Source: Meandrina meandrites
Taxonomy: Eukaryota; Cnidaria; Anthozoa; Scleractinia; Meandrinidae
Assembly: GCA_963693305.1 (NCBI GenBank)
Contig: OY855906.1
Location: 27,106,289-27,170,288 of the forward strand
Length of the DNA: 64,000 nucleotides
Direction of reading: 5' to 3'
Below, piece by piece: positions 44,601 through 59,317 of the stretch. A program made the position numbers and the translations under genes. Below the pieces are notes generated by a model, which was given only the letters and a program-made list of their open reading frames with translations, did not search any database and was not told the origin of the DNA. The stretch's first letter is position 1. Every line of letters starts with the position of its first letter.

Positions 44601-45477
44601 CTGCAACTATAAAAACCACGAGGAGGTGGAACTGAATAAAAATTGTTGTATGTGCCGGTAGTGGTGAGTGAAATGCCAAAGATCAGCAGCAACAAATACA
44701 ATGCAATTATGATTTCGTTAATATGTTTATCCATAACGTTGCTACTCCCGTTGATCACAACGTGTTCGATCAAGATTTGTTTAACGTTAAGGCCAGTCTT
44801 TCTATAACATTTCGTGCTTGCTAGTAGTCTTTAACACAATCACACCAGGTACCTTTCTGTTTACGATGTGTTCGTACCCGCGCATTTCACGAGTACAAGG
44901 GCAATGATTTGAGATAAAAACTCAGCCTGTTAAGATTTGTTATTAATGACATGAGTCTATCCATGTACAATCACGCCTTCTGTTCAAACAGATGCGTGTC
45001 AAAAAAAAAGAGTTTTACCTAGATACAAACTGGATGCCGCAAACGTTTTCAGGAAGCTGCGCTGAAATCTGTCTACTGGCGTGTGTTTAAGTTTCAATTC
45101 ATGGAACCTCGTGAAACCGATCCAAACAAATTGTTGAACATTGTGGCAAGATGTTCAATTTCAGGTCGTGTAGAACCTTTGTATTACGCATGATAACTAA
45201 AATGCACAGGAATGTCTCTTGGTACAAGTACTAAAGTGTTTTGAACATCTATATCAATATGGATTTTCAGGTCTACTTTGAAAATAGCCAATGCACAACT
45301 CGATGGCAGAGAAGGATATTTTTACCTTTTGAGAACAAAAAATTTTAAAAATAAAATTTTTTATCATTTCATTTCCAAGCAATTGTTAAAGCATGAGCAT
45401 ACGAGTAGAATAGACTTGTAGGAAAAAGAACTGCTTTACTCTATGACTTTTCTTCTTTTTTGGAAGGAGAGGGGTGA

Positions 45478-45529
45478 GGGGGGGGGGGGGGGGGACGGCG
45501 ACGGTGGTGTGTTGGTGGGGGGGGGGGGG
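45478..45529 (+). repeat. Poly-G pair
   Basis: Runs of 17 G (45478-45494) and 13 G (45517-45529) separated by a G-rich spacer, potentially quadruplex-forming. Confidence 0.9.
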
Positions 45530-48524
45530 TCGGGGTTGCATACCACTGACTAGAGGGAAAATTGGTAATTTCTAATTTCTCCTTTGAGGCTGACAACAAC
45601 ACTTACCTGTTGTGCTAGTCAGTAAAAAAGTATATTTTTAAGAGCACTTAAAATAAGTTTCCTCTTCTCCAGCGCGTATTTCTGGTTTAATAAAAGCACT
45701 TAAAGTCGTGCTTAAATTGGACAACTATATGGCCTCTAATATGATCAATATTCGGTTTTGGTTACCTCCGAGAACCATTTTTTATCGCTCATATCATCAA
45801 AGAAATACTCATTTAATTTATACCACACATCCAACGAAGTCAATAAATGGATACATAAATTGCTTACACGAACAATAACCGGAAACTTCTAAGCAAACGG
45901 AAAGGAAATTTAAAGGAAATATTCATCATGCAACCTTATGGCCATATATTATGTTTGGACCCATTAGGGCGCTGCACTCTTTAATATCATTTTAGCTATC
46001 CTTTATTTTTTGATATAATAGCTAGGAAGGAAAGTTTGCCACGCAAATGAAATAGATCTCAATAGGATGAAAGGCCTTTATGCATAATTACATTTTAAAA
46101 TAAGCTTTTCACGTTAGTTTCCAAACGGAACTGAAAAGCAAAGTAGAGAGAGAGAGCGCGCCCTTTATTATTTTTACCCTGAGGCGGCAAAATAAGATCC
46201 AAAAGAAAAACGAAATCGTGAGCTTTGACATATTTAGTCATTTCTAAAAGAAATATTCGATGCCCTCTTTATCGCGTTCATATTTTATCAGACTTTCAAG
46301 GTAACAGAAATAGTAAAATATAAACATAAATCGTTCAGAAAATAGTTATAGGCCGATAGCTCCCTGCCTGTTCAATGAAATAATTTTGCACAACGGTATT
46401 TGAGAGATGTACAGTCCAACACACATTTAACGAAAAATTAATGTCAACGTTTCTACCGCGTTTTCGGTTGACGCTACAGCAACACTAAACCAACATGTTT
46501 ACCATGGCTTTAAATATACAATTTAGTTAAAAAGCATCAAACCGTTCATGTGACTAAATTGTGTAACTGGTTTGAGGACAACGCGAGGAAGTCAACAGAA
46601 ATGCCACTTGCCTCAGAGACTGAGATCCTTACAGATTCATCAACAAGAAAAAAGGCAGGTGGTACTCCTGACACGGAGCCAGGAAATGCCATTTTCGTAG
46701 ATTAAACGGTTTTGAAAAAAGACTCACGTGAACTTGAAGAAACCACACAAAACGCCGGCCAATTTTCGGTGTGGTTTCCATACAGTTCATTCACGGACTC
46801 GCTACACGTACAAGCAGACATCACTTTGATCAACAATACGCTACATCTGAGTTGACCGTCGAATGCCTTGTTTGACTAACAAGTACATCATTGCGTAGAT
46901 AGTTTATATACGATGGGTAGTTTATTATGAAACTAGAAATATTGTATCAATCAACGGAACAGCACTGTTATCGTGCAAACAACTAAGTAAACATAGTTTG
47001 GGGAAAGGAAAATATCAAAACTATACTAACAGAAGGTAAACCAAACATAATACAAAATAGATAAACACCACTAAAGTTCTTGTGCGTGCATTTCTGTTAT
47101 GGAAATAAAGCATGGATGCAAAAATATCTTATCAGAGCAACTTTTTTACATTTTCGGTGTAATCGAAAAATGCCGCTTTTTATTATTATCGAACTAACCC
47201 ACTTTTGAGGTTTCATTTGATCTCCTAATAAAGCGCGGCCGCTAACAACAAGTTGTAAATTGTGATCCAGAGACATATCTGATAAAATTTATTTACGTTC
47301 TACAATTGCGGAATTGGTGTAACCCTGGGGCTAAATTGATTACGGTAGAAACGGCAAGAATAAGGACAACGGTAAGCGGAGAAAGTGCCTATGTTGTATT
47401 TCGATAAGTAATGTAGTGAAGGCTTAAGGCAATTCAGAGCTTAGCTTTATCCACTTAAGAATTGTTTCATTTCCATCAATGCTTTTAGTGAGCTAGTTTT
47501 TAACATTTTATCAGAATCCATCGACAACACGGAAATGGGCTTAGATCCGCTCTTTCCCGGAAATCTTAATTAAACTAAAGCCATAAAGAGGTTCAGCCAT
47601 GGGAGCTTGATAACGTAATATTGGCCACTTGCTCTTTAAGATAAACGCACTCCAGGCGTTTATTGTAACCTTAACGTGAGAGGCGTACCTCACCAATAAC
47701 AATGGACTACGTTGCTTGGCTTACGTTCAAAACACAAATCCGACAAATTTTGGTCTTAAAGCTAAAATGGAATCAGATAACTGGTACCAATTACCGAGGA
47801 AGATTGAAAGTGGCAAATGGATCTATGTCTCTAACAAAAATTTGACTACTTGAAAAAATTTGAAAAAAAAAAAAAATGAAATTTGGAATACCCGATCGAA
47901 GAACGAAAAAGATCGCCTTAGGCCGGAATTATCAGTTCGGTTTCTAGATTGGAAAAAGCCGTGGACAATTGAGCTTGATTTTGAGCATTAGGCAAAATTA
48001 AAAAAAGAATACACCCGGCCAATATGTGCAAGACATAACAAGGAAATAAAGTCATTAGTTTGAAGGGAAACTGATAAACTGATGTGAAATGTTTGTGTTC
48101 TGTACAAGTGACAATTTCCAGTTGGTCCAATATATTGAGCAAAGACTAATCTTGCATATAGTTAGTACGATTGGTGGCGCATTGTTTATTAGTGTTTGGG
48201 AAGTGCATAATCAATATCGAAATCAACAAAACAATGACAGAATAAACTTAGTAAAATATCGAGAATCTCTCGTGTATTCAAACTGGGGGATCATCATAAC
48301 CTCGTGTAAGTTTTTATAAATTGTTAGCATAAACTTCATTTAAAAGAAACGGGCGAACGTATGTAATAAATATAAAAACGACACTATTTGCAATTTTAAC
48401 TTGCGTGCGAAAACAGCGAGAATCAATAGTCAAGACACACACAAAAAAATAATTTTGGGCTGGAGCTAAAACTGAATAATCAATGTTCTGTTCTGTTTGC
48501 TTCTTTATTACTTTCCTTTTTTTT

Positions 48525-48562
48525 GGGGGGGGGGGGGAGGGTGGGGGGAAGGAGGGGGAGGG
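48525..48562 (+). repeat. Poly-G / G-rich tract
   Basis: Thirteen G followed by AGGGTGGGGGGAAGGAGGG, preceded by poly-T. Confidence 0.9.
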
Positions 48563-48843
48563 AACTGACCATGCATGGTTGTTGCTCGTTCATGTCATTT
48601 TAGGAATTGGTAATGCAAATGGAAAGCTTTAGAGAGATTGTCTAAACAATTCCAGTCTCTACACTTAGATAAGCAAAACAATAAATCAGTCACGTGTAAT
48701 AATTGTAATTGCACATGTGTTCATCATGTAGAAGCAAGGCTCGGCTTTCACGTTAACTTCTTCGAAAATCGGCTTTATGCGAGATTAATAGTTTTCACTA
48801 CTGGATTCTTCTTTGACTTCAGCTGATGTAATTACCGTAAACA

Positions 48844-48912
48844 CCCGCAGATAAGCCGCACCTTTTTTCCAAAAATCGTCCCTCAAAATCGGGGGTGCGG
48901 CTTATCTGCGGG
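48844..48912. repeat. Inverted repeat CCCGCAGATAAGCCGCACC
   Basis: Two exact 19-bp arms (48844-48862 and 48894-48912) around a 31-base spacer. The sequence looks like the core of a small MITE, but no target duplication was found. Confidence 0.8.
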
Positions 48913-51458
48913 AACATTTCAAAAAGGTGCCGTACATTTCAGTGAATTGACACTTTTATAGAAGCCTTCGTTAGCAGATCCTTTAAACGGTTTACTTCAT
49001 GAGCAATGAAATGCAACATTTTCGTGTCGTTGAACAACTTACAGGTATCTCAAGCAGTTAGTAATCAGAGAAAACCGCATTGACACACGAAGAAAGGAAA
49101 TGGGCCGGGAGTCCAAAAATCTCGTGAAAGAGTAAGCAGTTAAAGGGAAGAACAGCTTTAAATTGAGACCAGAAGCTGCGGGTGCAACAGTTCTATTAAG
49201 ACAGGATAAAAAATGTATAAAGAGCCAATGGAGGAGGTGGAGTATCACAGGCGTATGGATGGTAACTCACGCCTAGTCCTGGAGTAAGTGGCAGTAGGCC
49301 CAAACTTTATTCAGATGGAGTGGCTTGTTGTCTTAACGGTAACATCGTCGTATAACTAGCGTCACAGCATTTTAAGCCCAAATACCTGTATCACAGTACT
49401 GTACTTGTATCTTGTATAACTTTTTGGAGTAGAATACGTGGACACTCGTCATGTAAGAACAAAACATTTTCTTCGTTTTTTTCTCTGTATCCATGTTTGT
49501 ATGAGTTTTTTTCTAAATATATTGAGCTTTTTTTTCTTAAGTTCTCAGACCAGCCACCAAGACAGATTAGCTTCAATTCTTATTCTGGGCGGAATTTTAC
49601 CAGCTGCGATCTTGTTATTCTTGTATGTATAATATTTTTTTGGTAAACTGAAAGTAAATAAACGCGTTAGTTTTTCCACATAATGTTTCGACGTTTCCTC
49701 GATACCAAACTTAAGGCAGTTGCTGAGAAATCAGTCGCGTCCTAAGCCACTCTTTCCATATCAGCACCTGAATCGAACGACAAGGAGTACAAATTGTCAT
49801 GTCCTTTTAGCAGGGGTGCGTGTCAATCTCATAAAACTGAACAGCCACCTTGTCCGGCCCAAGGTTAGGAAAATATCCAGGCTAGGCCTCTGTTACTTCT
49901 AACTAATAAAATTGCACAAATACACCGAATAACATATTGTCTTAACATTGATTCAATAATTAATCATTTCTACTGGGCGTTAGCTCTAGCATGGAAATCA
50001 AGACTTAATCTGTCATTGTGAAGCTTGAATTCGCAATCTCCGCTGTAGCCGTTCCTACTTTATGAATGGCAATTAAATCAAAATTAGAAAATGCTTAGTT
50101 GACACTTTGCAGTTGTGCTGTGAATCATCATAAACATTTTATCCCTTTAATATGTAGATGAAATATATCCTTCAATATGCGAAGTGAAGTAGAACGTAAG
50201 GAGTGTAAGTGAATCCTTAAACGGCTGGGCGCAGTTTTGTGGAAAGAAAAGCTTCGAGCTACTGAAGAACATAATTGAGATGCGTGTAAAACACAACTTA
50301 TGTTTCTATCCTGGCTTTCTGTCAAGTTTTGGATCGTCAATTACTGAACCCCAGTGGACTCTAGTAATAAAAGTTACGCACAAGAAAACAACTACTTTGT
50401 TTAATCCATAATTATGTATTTTCCGTTTTATAACTTATCGGTAATGATATTTTTTAAACTTCTGAAGCTCTTGCTTTGAGTTTGGACTATTATAAATGAA
50501 AGAACTCGAGTAGAGATGCAGTGATTCTTTAGATTGAGCAGGGTGGAACACCATTTCCTTTCAATGTTTGAGCAAAACAGCCTCTGTCGAAGATACAACC
50601 ACAAAACTGCTGAGTTTAGACTAAATGCGAACTCCTCTAGCGAAAGTTTTGAAAACAACCAATTTGGCAACGTCTCTCATGATTACATAGGTAACACGTG
50701 CTGAGGATAAACTTGAGGTTGTTCTGTGGTTTGACAGATGATTAACAAAGGATTGTTCAACGTACTTGGCTAATTTTGGCGGGACTTAACGCCACTTGCG
50801 TTTGATTAAGTTTTCCTTTGAACAAAACGTTCTTCAAACGAGAAATGTTAAAACACGTAATTTACATCACTCATTTCATAACACAAGAAGGTATCATGTG
50901 ATAAAATTTTCACCTGTTTCTTAGCCCGACTTGAAATTAACAGCACAGGAAAGGTCAATAAAATGATTATATTTCAGTCGTCTATATTTTGCTTTGTTTT
51001 GAATATCCACAAACAAAATATCTTGGCCATCTTTAAAGCTAGAAGCAGATTTCTCTGGAAAGGATAATCAGTACCAATAGGCGATAACTGTCGTACGGGA
51101 ATGAAACATACCCCCTCTACATATAATAAATTCCCTCGTATTTACTGTCTTCCGTTGAAAGAAAAACAATATTAAAAATATCCAGATTCTGAAGACAGGG
51201 ATGGAAGTAAAAATTTTCTCAGGAAAGGCAAATAACTATTTTAGCTGGAGTTTTCAGTACTGGCAAAAGCAAGAACTTATCAAATTTACAATGAACTTGG
51301 ATTTAATATTGCATACTGGACCCCGAAGAGCCTCGTGCCGTTCTAAGCGGAATCCTGTTTTTATTTTCATACATGCATTTACGATCACACATTATCTTTA
51401 ACCATGACCATTTAAGAATCAATACGAACTGTTCTTCGTTACTTTTGGTATTTAATTA

Positions 51459-53478
51459 GAACTCTATTGCGGCTTCCATGTTTGTACACATAAATTCGAC
51501 AAACCACAGCCACAACTTTCTCTTTTATAAAAGCCCAAAATTACCAACCGTTTGTTCGCAGAAAATTCTCCTTCGGATAATCCAATCATTTTTACTGAAA
51601 GGCCACGAAATTGTACATCATCGTAGTGATAAAATAGAAGTCATTTAAGGAAAGGGATAAAAAAAATGTAAAATTTAAATACAACGCTCTAAACTTATTG
51701 TGAACAATCAGCGGAACCACAGACTGACATGCTGACAAATAGAACAAAGACGTTGTGGATTTTCTGTCTAAACCACGACATGAACGAAAAGGGAAAAGTA
51801 AACAACTTCAAGGTGTTATCTCTTACTCCGTAAAGTTTGCTATTTCTCAGCAGGAACGACAAAAAATATATTTAGTGGTCCTCTGTTCTTGGCCGTCAGT
51901 CAGAATTGTCGACTTGTTATAAAATGGCAAAACGAAGTAGCTGATAAATTACTCGCCAATTTGGCGATCATTTTGATCAACAATGCAAACTAACAAGCTC
52001 CACATGGCAAAACAAGCCTTGAAAAATACAGGTACCCATCAAGGAAGATTTCTTAGTACACCTTTATTTCCAAAAGTGGTTTGAATAAAAGCTTAAAGCG
52101 ATAATTAACAAAACTAGAATCTGCACGTTTTGTGTTCTGCTCAGTGAAGCGACCAACGGACATAGGCATAGGAACGCCTTTTAACAAAAACGCTTTGCTT
52201 TATTCCAGTGAAAGCTTTTCGCAAAATCCGACTTAGTTAGAAGGAATCAAGCGCGTTAAGTCCTAAAATTTATAGAATGCTAAAATGGTCGAAGGTATAA
52301 TCGTTTTACCCGGTTGATTGAAAATACCAAGAACAACAGCCGGAATAATTCATCGCCCTTAAAAGCTTTAGTGAGCTGACAAGCATTCTCATTTTTCTTC
52401 GAAGTAGTAAGCCCCAGATACCTATTTACATCAGGAAAAAGTGATCGCAAATATTTTAAAACTAAACAATAGCAAATAGCTGCTACAGTTTATGTTAAGA
52501 GCTTGACCACGACCAACGCAGCTGGAATGTAGAATGGAAAGACCTTATGAAAACCTAATACAAAGGTTTAATTTCTGACCGCACCTTATCTTGAAATGCT
52601 CATTTTCAGTTCAGACTTGGCTAAAATTAAGAACAAGTATTTCTAATATTAGTAAAACAGAAATATGTTTAACCCACAACAAAATGTAACCACTCAACTT
52701 TAAATACAAAGGTTTAATTTCTGACCGCACCTTATTTTGAAATGCTCATTTTCAGTTGAGACTTTGCTAAAATTAAGAACAAGTATTTCTAATATTAGTA
52801 AAACAGACATATGTTTAACCCACAACAAAAATGTAACCACTCAACTTTAAATACTTTCTTGCTTTCATGTTCGTGTTTGAAATAATTCGTGGTTGTCAAA
52901 TTGAACGAGCTAGGAAGTAAACAACAATAGCGAGTCTTACTAAAGCTGACATGATTTCAGAAGTTGACGTTTTCCATGCTATTGATATCGAAAATACGCT
53001 AAAAAGAGAGAAGAATTATTGCAGAAGAATAAAACAACATTCCTCTACTAAAAACTGCTATAGATATAATCTTGCACATGTTATGTCTCGAGAAAAGCAA
53101 TTTATAAAACACAGAACTGAAACAAACTTTAAATGTTTCCGTTAAAAAGCAATCAACAACCAAGATAAGAAACTCTTATCAATTCGCTAAAGTTTGCAAT
53201 TGCGACGAGATAAAATTGACCAGTGTCCAATTCTTTCCTTTTGAGAGCACATTACCTATAAAAGTTGCATGTCTTTGCTGTTCAGTTATTCTTACAGCGA
53301 AAAGAAAACATCGTGGAAATGGTAATACAATGGACAGGTTACGACGTTAGTTTACAAAACATTTTCCTTTCTTTAAATCTAAACAATACAACGGAATGGA
53401 CTTTGGTCAAATAAGTGGCTTAGACCAAGGCTATGGTTTGAACTGCTGTACATGTATGAAGAAAACGGCTTTCTGAAG
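51459..53478 (+). repeat. Duplicated locus, copy A
   Basis: Near-identical by eye to 60591-64000 after removing the transposon at 62712-63930. Homology starts at CTATTGCGGCTTCCATG and continues past AAGTGGCTTAGACCAAGG. No coding frame is conserved between copies except short ones, and no product was recognised. It contains a 146-bp tandem pair at 52559-52851. Confidence 0.9.
52559..52851 (+). repeat. Tandem duplication of a 146-bp unit (copy A)
   Basis: Units start TACAAAGGTTTAATTTCTGA at 52559 and 52705. Both include TAAAATTAAGAACAAGTATT and CCACAACAAAA. The same pair is present in copy B, so it predates the locus duplication. Confidence 0.9.
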
Positions 53479-56400
53479 CTAGAAGTCTTGAAAATGTACG
53501 AGATATGTATCTCCCTTAATGATTGTACAATGTTTACAAATCGTTCCTCACTAGACGATGACATTACCAAACTGAACTCTAGCTAGAAACATGATAACAC
53601 AGCAAACCGCATTTGTCATTTATAAACGACCAACAGAGTATTCCTACTCACAATATTTGAAGAATATAAATCGGGATATTTCGTTTTAAAAGGTGTTGTG
53701 TTAAAAATGTGTGATGGGAGTTCCAAAAAATTGACAGTTCCCTTGCAGCACTGAGAGGTTTATCATTGGAATAACAAGATAAAAAGCAGAAGCAGTAGCC
53801 ACTGTTCAGTCAACCCTAAATAACATGCTAGACGAGAAAAGGAAAAAAAACGACAAACACAATTATTCTTAAGATTTTATCGACTAACCTTTGAAAAGTT
53901 CGAGTCGCAGTGCCGCTTAATGTTTGTCCCGGACATAAAATTATTACTGCGAGTGATGGAGAGAACTGCTGAGTTTAGTCTAAACCCCAAGCTCCAGTAG
54001 TTTAATTGCATTTAAATTTGGCAGCAGAAGTTTTGAAAACAACCAATTTGGCAACATCTCCTTTGATTACACAAATGTTATAAGTTAGGGGTAAACTTGA
54101 GGTTTTGATGAAAACTAAACTGCGATTGTTTTTACAGAATCGTCCAAATTTTGGAGTCGATGAAAAACAACAGGTTGCATATGGCACTTGACATAACACA
54201 AAGATTGGAATTTCGACCATACCACTATAGAAGATCGCTATAGAAAGGTCTTAAGAACCATTTGTAAAAGAAGTACATTACTAACTCACATCAAACCACT
54301 TTTCTGTAACACTGATGTTTAATCAGAAGTGAGTTTAGAAAAACAAGCAATAAAAATATATATAAGAAGCCATAATTGTACCTCCTAAGGAAGCCAGAGA
54401 TATAAACCGTTTGTCATGTGGAATGGATTTATTTAGATTCTGTAATTTTTGGACTAAACAACCATGAAATTGAATGTTGTATATTTGTACTAGCAGCTCT
54501 GAAAACAGTTTAACGTTTATGGATGCAGTACAGCGGTTCAACAGCAAGAGCAAGGCAAGAAAGTCATAGGAATTATTCGGTTTAACAGAAAAAAAAGAAG
54601 TCTAATCGTGATAACAAACGGGCTCCGATCCTGAGAGGCAGACACCAGCAGACAAAAAGCAAATTAATATTGTATACACTGTGGAAAAACCACGAGATGG
54701 ACCAAAAAGGAAATATAAACTGGCCAACTTTCCAACTGCACTTTGCTTTCTCAGCGGGAAATACTCGAGAAGTAATAGTTCTCTGTTGTTTGTGGTTAAG
54801 TTTTACAAACGTCTTCAGAGGGCGACATAATGTCGGGCTAAAAGCTTAACTCCGATTTGGAGGATATCTGCGTTTCGCCCGTCAGCTTGGTAAGTTTATT
54901 AACAATGGCATCTAATAACGTTCCACATGGAAAAACACAGCTTGAAGTATACAGGTACTAAGGGCGAACAGTCTGGTGCTTTTTTCTATAGATGCATGAA
55001 AAGCGAACCGACTTCGAAAAAAACTATGAGAAGTTGGAATTTTGTAGTAAACTAGTATTATGCTGTACAATGCGTTATTTGGTACGTAACTACCAAGAAT
55101 CAGAGTGGAAGAGGTCATTTGAATAGGTTGAGTTTTTTATACGCCCCTGACAAAAGAGTGAATTAAGCGAAACAAATTTACCGTCGACCATTGTCCTTGG
55201 ATAAAAGGAGAAAATCAATTTGAAAAGAATCCCCGCATTCAAGGTTAATTTTGTATTATGTTTACGTAAGCCTTGGGAAGACGCGGTGAAAGCACCTGAA
55301 TATTGCATGAATGTTTGTACAAATAAAATACCTTTAAAACGATATCAAATATTTCAAAAGTATAAATATTTAATCAACTTTGATTTAAGGAGGCAAAGTG
55401 CCTATTCATCTGTCACTTCTGCTTGCCATCTCGCCGGCGAAGTACACGCTCAAGAAAACGTCTTTGGTAAGTTCTCGTATTTAGAGGAAGATATTTACAA
55501 AATTGTCCATGTTTGCTTGCAAGTTTCGGTAATTATTTGACTTCAATTTATATTGTTTATTTTTAAAAAGTAAATAGAGTTGAGATATTTTCCCGTTGCG
55601 GATTCTATTTACTCGCATATATTGGAAAACAGTTTAATCTACCCTAGGCCCTAACAAGAAATATTTGAGAAAAACTCCCTTTGTTATCAAACATTCTAAT
55701 CCATCCGACGTTCCAGCTGCAATTCTTAAGAAACAAAGCTTGAGCGATCTTGGAGGAACGAAAGCCATTATTTCGCCTGATTATACATGCGGAAAAGATA
55801 AACTCATGGTGTCTTGAAGCTTAAACCGGCCGGTGACAAACAAGATAATCAAAGCTGAAACTTTGGATATTGTGATCGCATTATGAAAATGTAGGTGGGC
55901 AAATAGTAGTAAGTGTTGTAAATCCGCGAGAAAATACGTTTCGTTGGCCTGACCAGAACGTCCCTGATAGTGGACCGCGGCAGAGTTTATTTACGAAATG
56001 ACGTATCTTGGAATCATAACAACCTTGTTAATTCGCAAATCCATTGGCTTCGGGCATATGTCTACCAGTCGGTTGGTTTTATGGATTTACTGTTCATGAG
56101 CTAATTAATGATTTAGAAGGCTCTTCACCTGGTAAAGAGATATTATTGTCAATTAAGGGCGAAAAACGTGGCTGACAAGAGTTGAAGTTTACGAGAAAAT
56201 GAGCTAATAGATTCGAAGTGATAATTGTGTTTAGTTACACACAAAGACCATGACAAGTTTTCATGCTTGAAGATATTCAAAACGATAACAAACTTGATGC
56301 AAAATGTCTGAGTAATGGTGACTAAAACTGCAAAGTCTTAGCGACAAAACATGGGCGTAAAATCAGATGGAAACGCAGCGAAATGTCTTGCAAAAGACTA

Positions 56401-59305
56401 GACTTTCAGATTGCGATGTATTAGAGAAAGAGAACTCGTAACGATTGTGACTATTCAATATCAGCTTTCTTTGAATAAGTATGAGTGATAAAATGGCAAC
56501 CGCGCGACAAAACAAGGTTATGACAATTGTACCATAAACAGTGGTGACAACAGCAGGTGTAACAGCTGACTTCTAAAATATCAAAAGAAGAAAACTGAAG
56601 AACAATGTAAACGAAACGAGCCAACAGGGAGTTGCGTGTTCAGAAATGCTCTATGAACAATACCTCTTCCACAGTCAAAACTGTACAGTTAAATAAAGCT
56701 CTCAGCCCACCCAACGCACCTGTTTGGCGGTGAATCAGCTGCTTTTGTTATTAACACGCGTGCTTTTGTAGCATTTCGGATTCTAAGTTGGAAGTAAAGG
56801 ATTAGATGGATAATTAAGAAGCTGACATTTCAAATTGCAGGGATTTAGAGAGCCCTTTTGTTTTCATATTGTTCAACTGAAGTAGCTATTTGTTTCGCAA
56901 AGAACCGTAACCAGTTGAAATGAGGGTGTGATCTTCAGTAGCAATCGCGTTCTTTAATTGGCCTTCCAAACTGGCTTTTGGAATTAAGGAGTTCGCCTCG
57001 AAGGCTCGACTTGCGCGATTTAATTAACTCCTTTCATTAAGCAACAAATGGCTTATGGTGGAAAATGAAGTTAATTTAATTTAGGGTGTTAATTGTGTTC
57101 CTTGTACCAGCTATTGAAATTTTACCGTGGGAAAAATTAGCACGACTTCGCTATTTTAGGAGCACAATCGCGGAACGCTTCTGTAAAACAAAAGACAATA
57201 ATATCGACAAATGCCTAGTCATGTGATTGTGTATCATTCAAAACCTAACGACAGTTTTCATTGTTTGAAGACCACTATTTGCTGTTGAATGACAACAATT
57301 TTAATCTCTTGCGCACTCGGTGAATTTTTTTTATATCTCTGCTCTCAGAACGTGACAGAATTCCCACACGAGATTGGAATGTTATCAGGACTTGTCAAAA
57401 CTGTACGTGTGTAATAATTTTCATATCTTGACCGGAAACTTCAAAGGGGACCTTGCAAAATCTTTTGAAGTATCGGTTAATTTTGGTCAAGCTTGTAAAG
57501 CAAGAGTGTTTGAGGGATTCTCAGCTTTTAACAAATTATTTCAGGAAACAAACAGTGAATAAATTGCCCGTCCTTTGAATGTTACAAGGCTCATGAACCG
57601 CACCTGGTTTTAGTTTGAGAGAAAAAACAAAGATTATTTGCCGTTAGACAAAAATAGGAGCCAAAATAAACGACTTCAAGATGTATTCGATTGTTTGAAA
57701 TAGTAGACAGCCACTTCAGATTGTAGTTATCAAATGTTGAAGGACACAAGTCCACCGAATATCTCAAACTTCCTTAATCGCGGTTATTGGCACGGGAAAG
57801 ATGTCTTTAAAATTACTGACCTTGTGGGAAAAATGTTGAATGATACTATCTGGTTTTCATTTTAGATTCCCGTTGACAAAATAAGCTCGCACTGTATAAA
57901 CAAACACAAACTGCTAATCAGCAGAGATAATGCAAAGGAAATGAAACATTAGTCAACACTTCATCACCTCACATTCTCACCTTGTTGGGGATCAGTTCAC
58001 AAATCTTTTTCACGGGTGGATGATAAAGCTATCTCTAAAAGCAATTTGCCAAAAAGTTAACAAAAGCGAGACAAAATAAAATAACAAACAACAGAGAACT
58101 GATAATGTGTTAAGCTCCTTACAAAACGTTTAGTATTGCATCATCGTGGATCACCCACATTGTAACAGAAGGTTGGAATTCGAAAATATATTTGCGCGAA
58201 GCGTGTAAGCATGTTTTGTTACCATCTTTAGTCGTTTTCATCAAGAATACAGTTTCGGCATGGAGTGTTTTCTTGGAGACTTCCGAACAATGAAAGAAAC
58301 ACTCGAGGTAGGGTCATCATAATGTAGCAAAGATAAGAAATGCTCTGTGGAATTGCGTGATAGTGTCACAGCGCAACGAGACTTGGCAACGTGTTTTCCA
58401 TTTCGTGAAGATCTATCTGATACCAGAGCATAAGAGCATGAAATTCTATAAAGCCCCTCAGAGTAGACGTACTCTTCCAGAAATAGAACAACCTACTATT
58501 GGTTGGAAGGGAATTGAGCGACTTCAAAACACTGTTCGCTCCTGGCGGGGCATCCAAACAAACAAGCCATTGAACTTTTTGTGACTTTAAGAACACACAC
58601 TGGCAGGTCTTAAGTTCGCGCCTACGACAGTGTGCAATCAAATTTTTGGTGGCAAACGTTTTATTCATTGGCGGGTACTTAATATCCAACTGTTAGGCGG
58701 AGAGACCTTGAACTTCGTCGGCGTTGAAGCTGATCCTACAATCAAGTAGCTGTGAATGATTGATTGTATCTAGTGTTGGATTTATTGAATGGAACTATAG
58801 GAAAGCGAGTAATCTTTTTCCAAGAGGTCCATGTCTTGGATTTGACATTACCTAGGTGAGTGTGTCACTTTAGTAGATAACTGACGAGGTGAGGTCCTCC
58901 CGAGTTATCGGGCCTTGAAATTTCGCCCAAACAGGACAAATTCTATTTCCGGAAACTATCAACACGCTGTGTTCCTCACTGTGTTATCGGGCTCATATCG
59001 AATGTTTTAAAGTTTTTTTTAGAATCTGCACTATTCATTGGTCTGATTGCACTGATCAAGAAAATGAACTCAAATGGAACCGGAAGGATTCAAATATCTG
59101 TTCATTTGTTGTGTTCACTTTAGACCGGTAAGACAGGAACTAGTCGAGATTTGAAGTGGTCTCTGTTGGAACAGTGTATTGCCGTAGACTGTCCACAAAT
59201 CAGAGCAGTTTAAGATCGAGAATAAATACCACAAAGCAGCCTCTTGTGGCGCAGAAAATTCTTTAATTGTATGCCAATACAAAAAATAAATTTAGCGCAA
59301 AAACT
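53479..59305. other. 5.8 kb with no recognised gene
   Basis: Contains divergent relatives of the duplicated locus: 53950-54100 resembles 50600-50720 (shared GTTTTGAAAACAACCAATTT and GGCAAC), and 54690-54975 resembles 51770-52060 (shared CCACATGG.AAAACA and ATACAGGTAC). A frame at 55220-55540 (106 codons, 5 Cys) has no recognised domain. Otherwise featureless AT-rich DNA. Confidence 0.45.
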
Positions 59306-59317
59306 GAGCACAATAGC

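Larger units (their letters stand above)
41700..51458. other. 9.8 kb with no recognised gene
   Basis: Only short, unconvincing open frames. Contents that can be named: poly-G tracts (45478-45529 and 48525-48562), a 19-bp hairpin pair at 48844-48912, and sequence at 50600-50720 that is a divergent relative of 53950-54100. One minus-strand frame at 44582-44773 has a hydrophobic N-terminal segment (IIIALYLLLLIFGISL), but no homology was recognised. The region could be intergenic or a large intron. Confidence 0.45.

Noticed and set aside
55220..55540. 106-codon plus-strand frame
   Set aside because: No recognisable domain, no support from the related copies nearby; likely chance.
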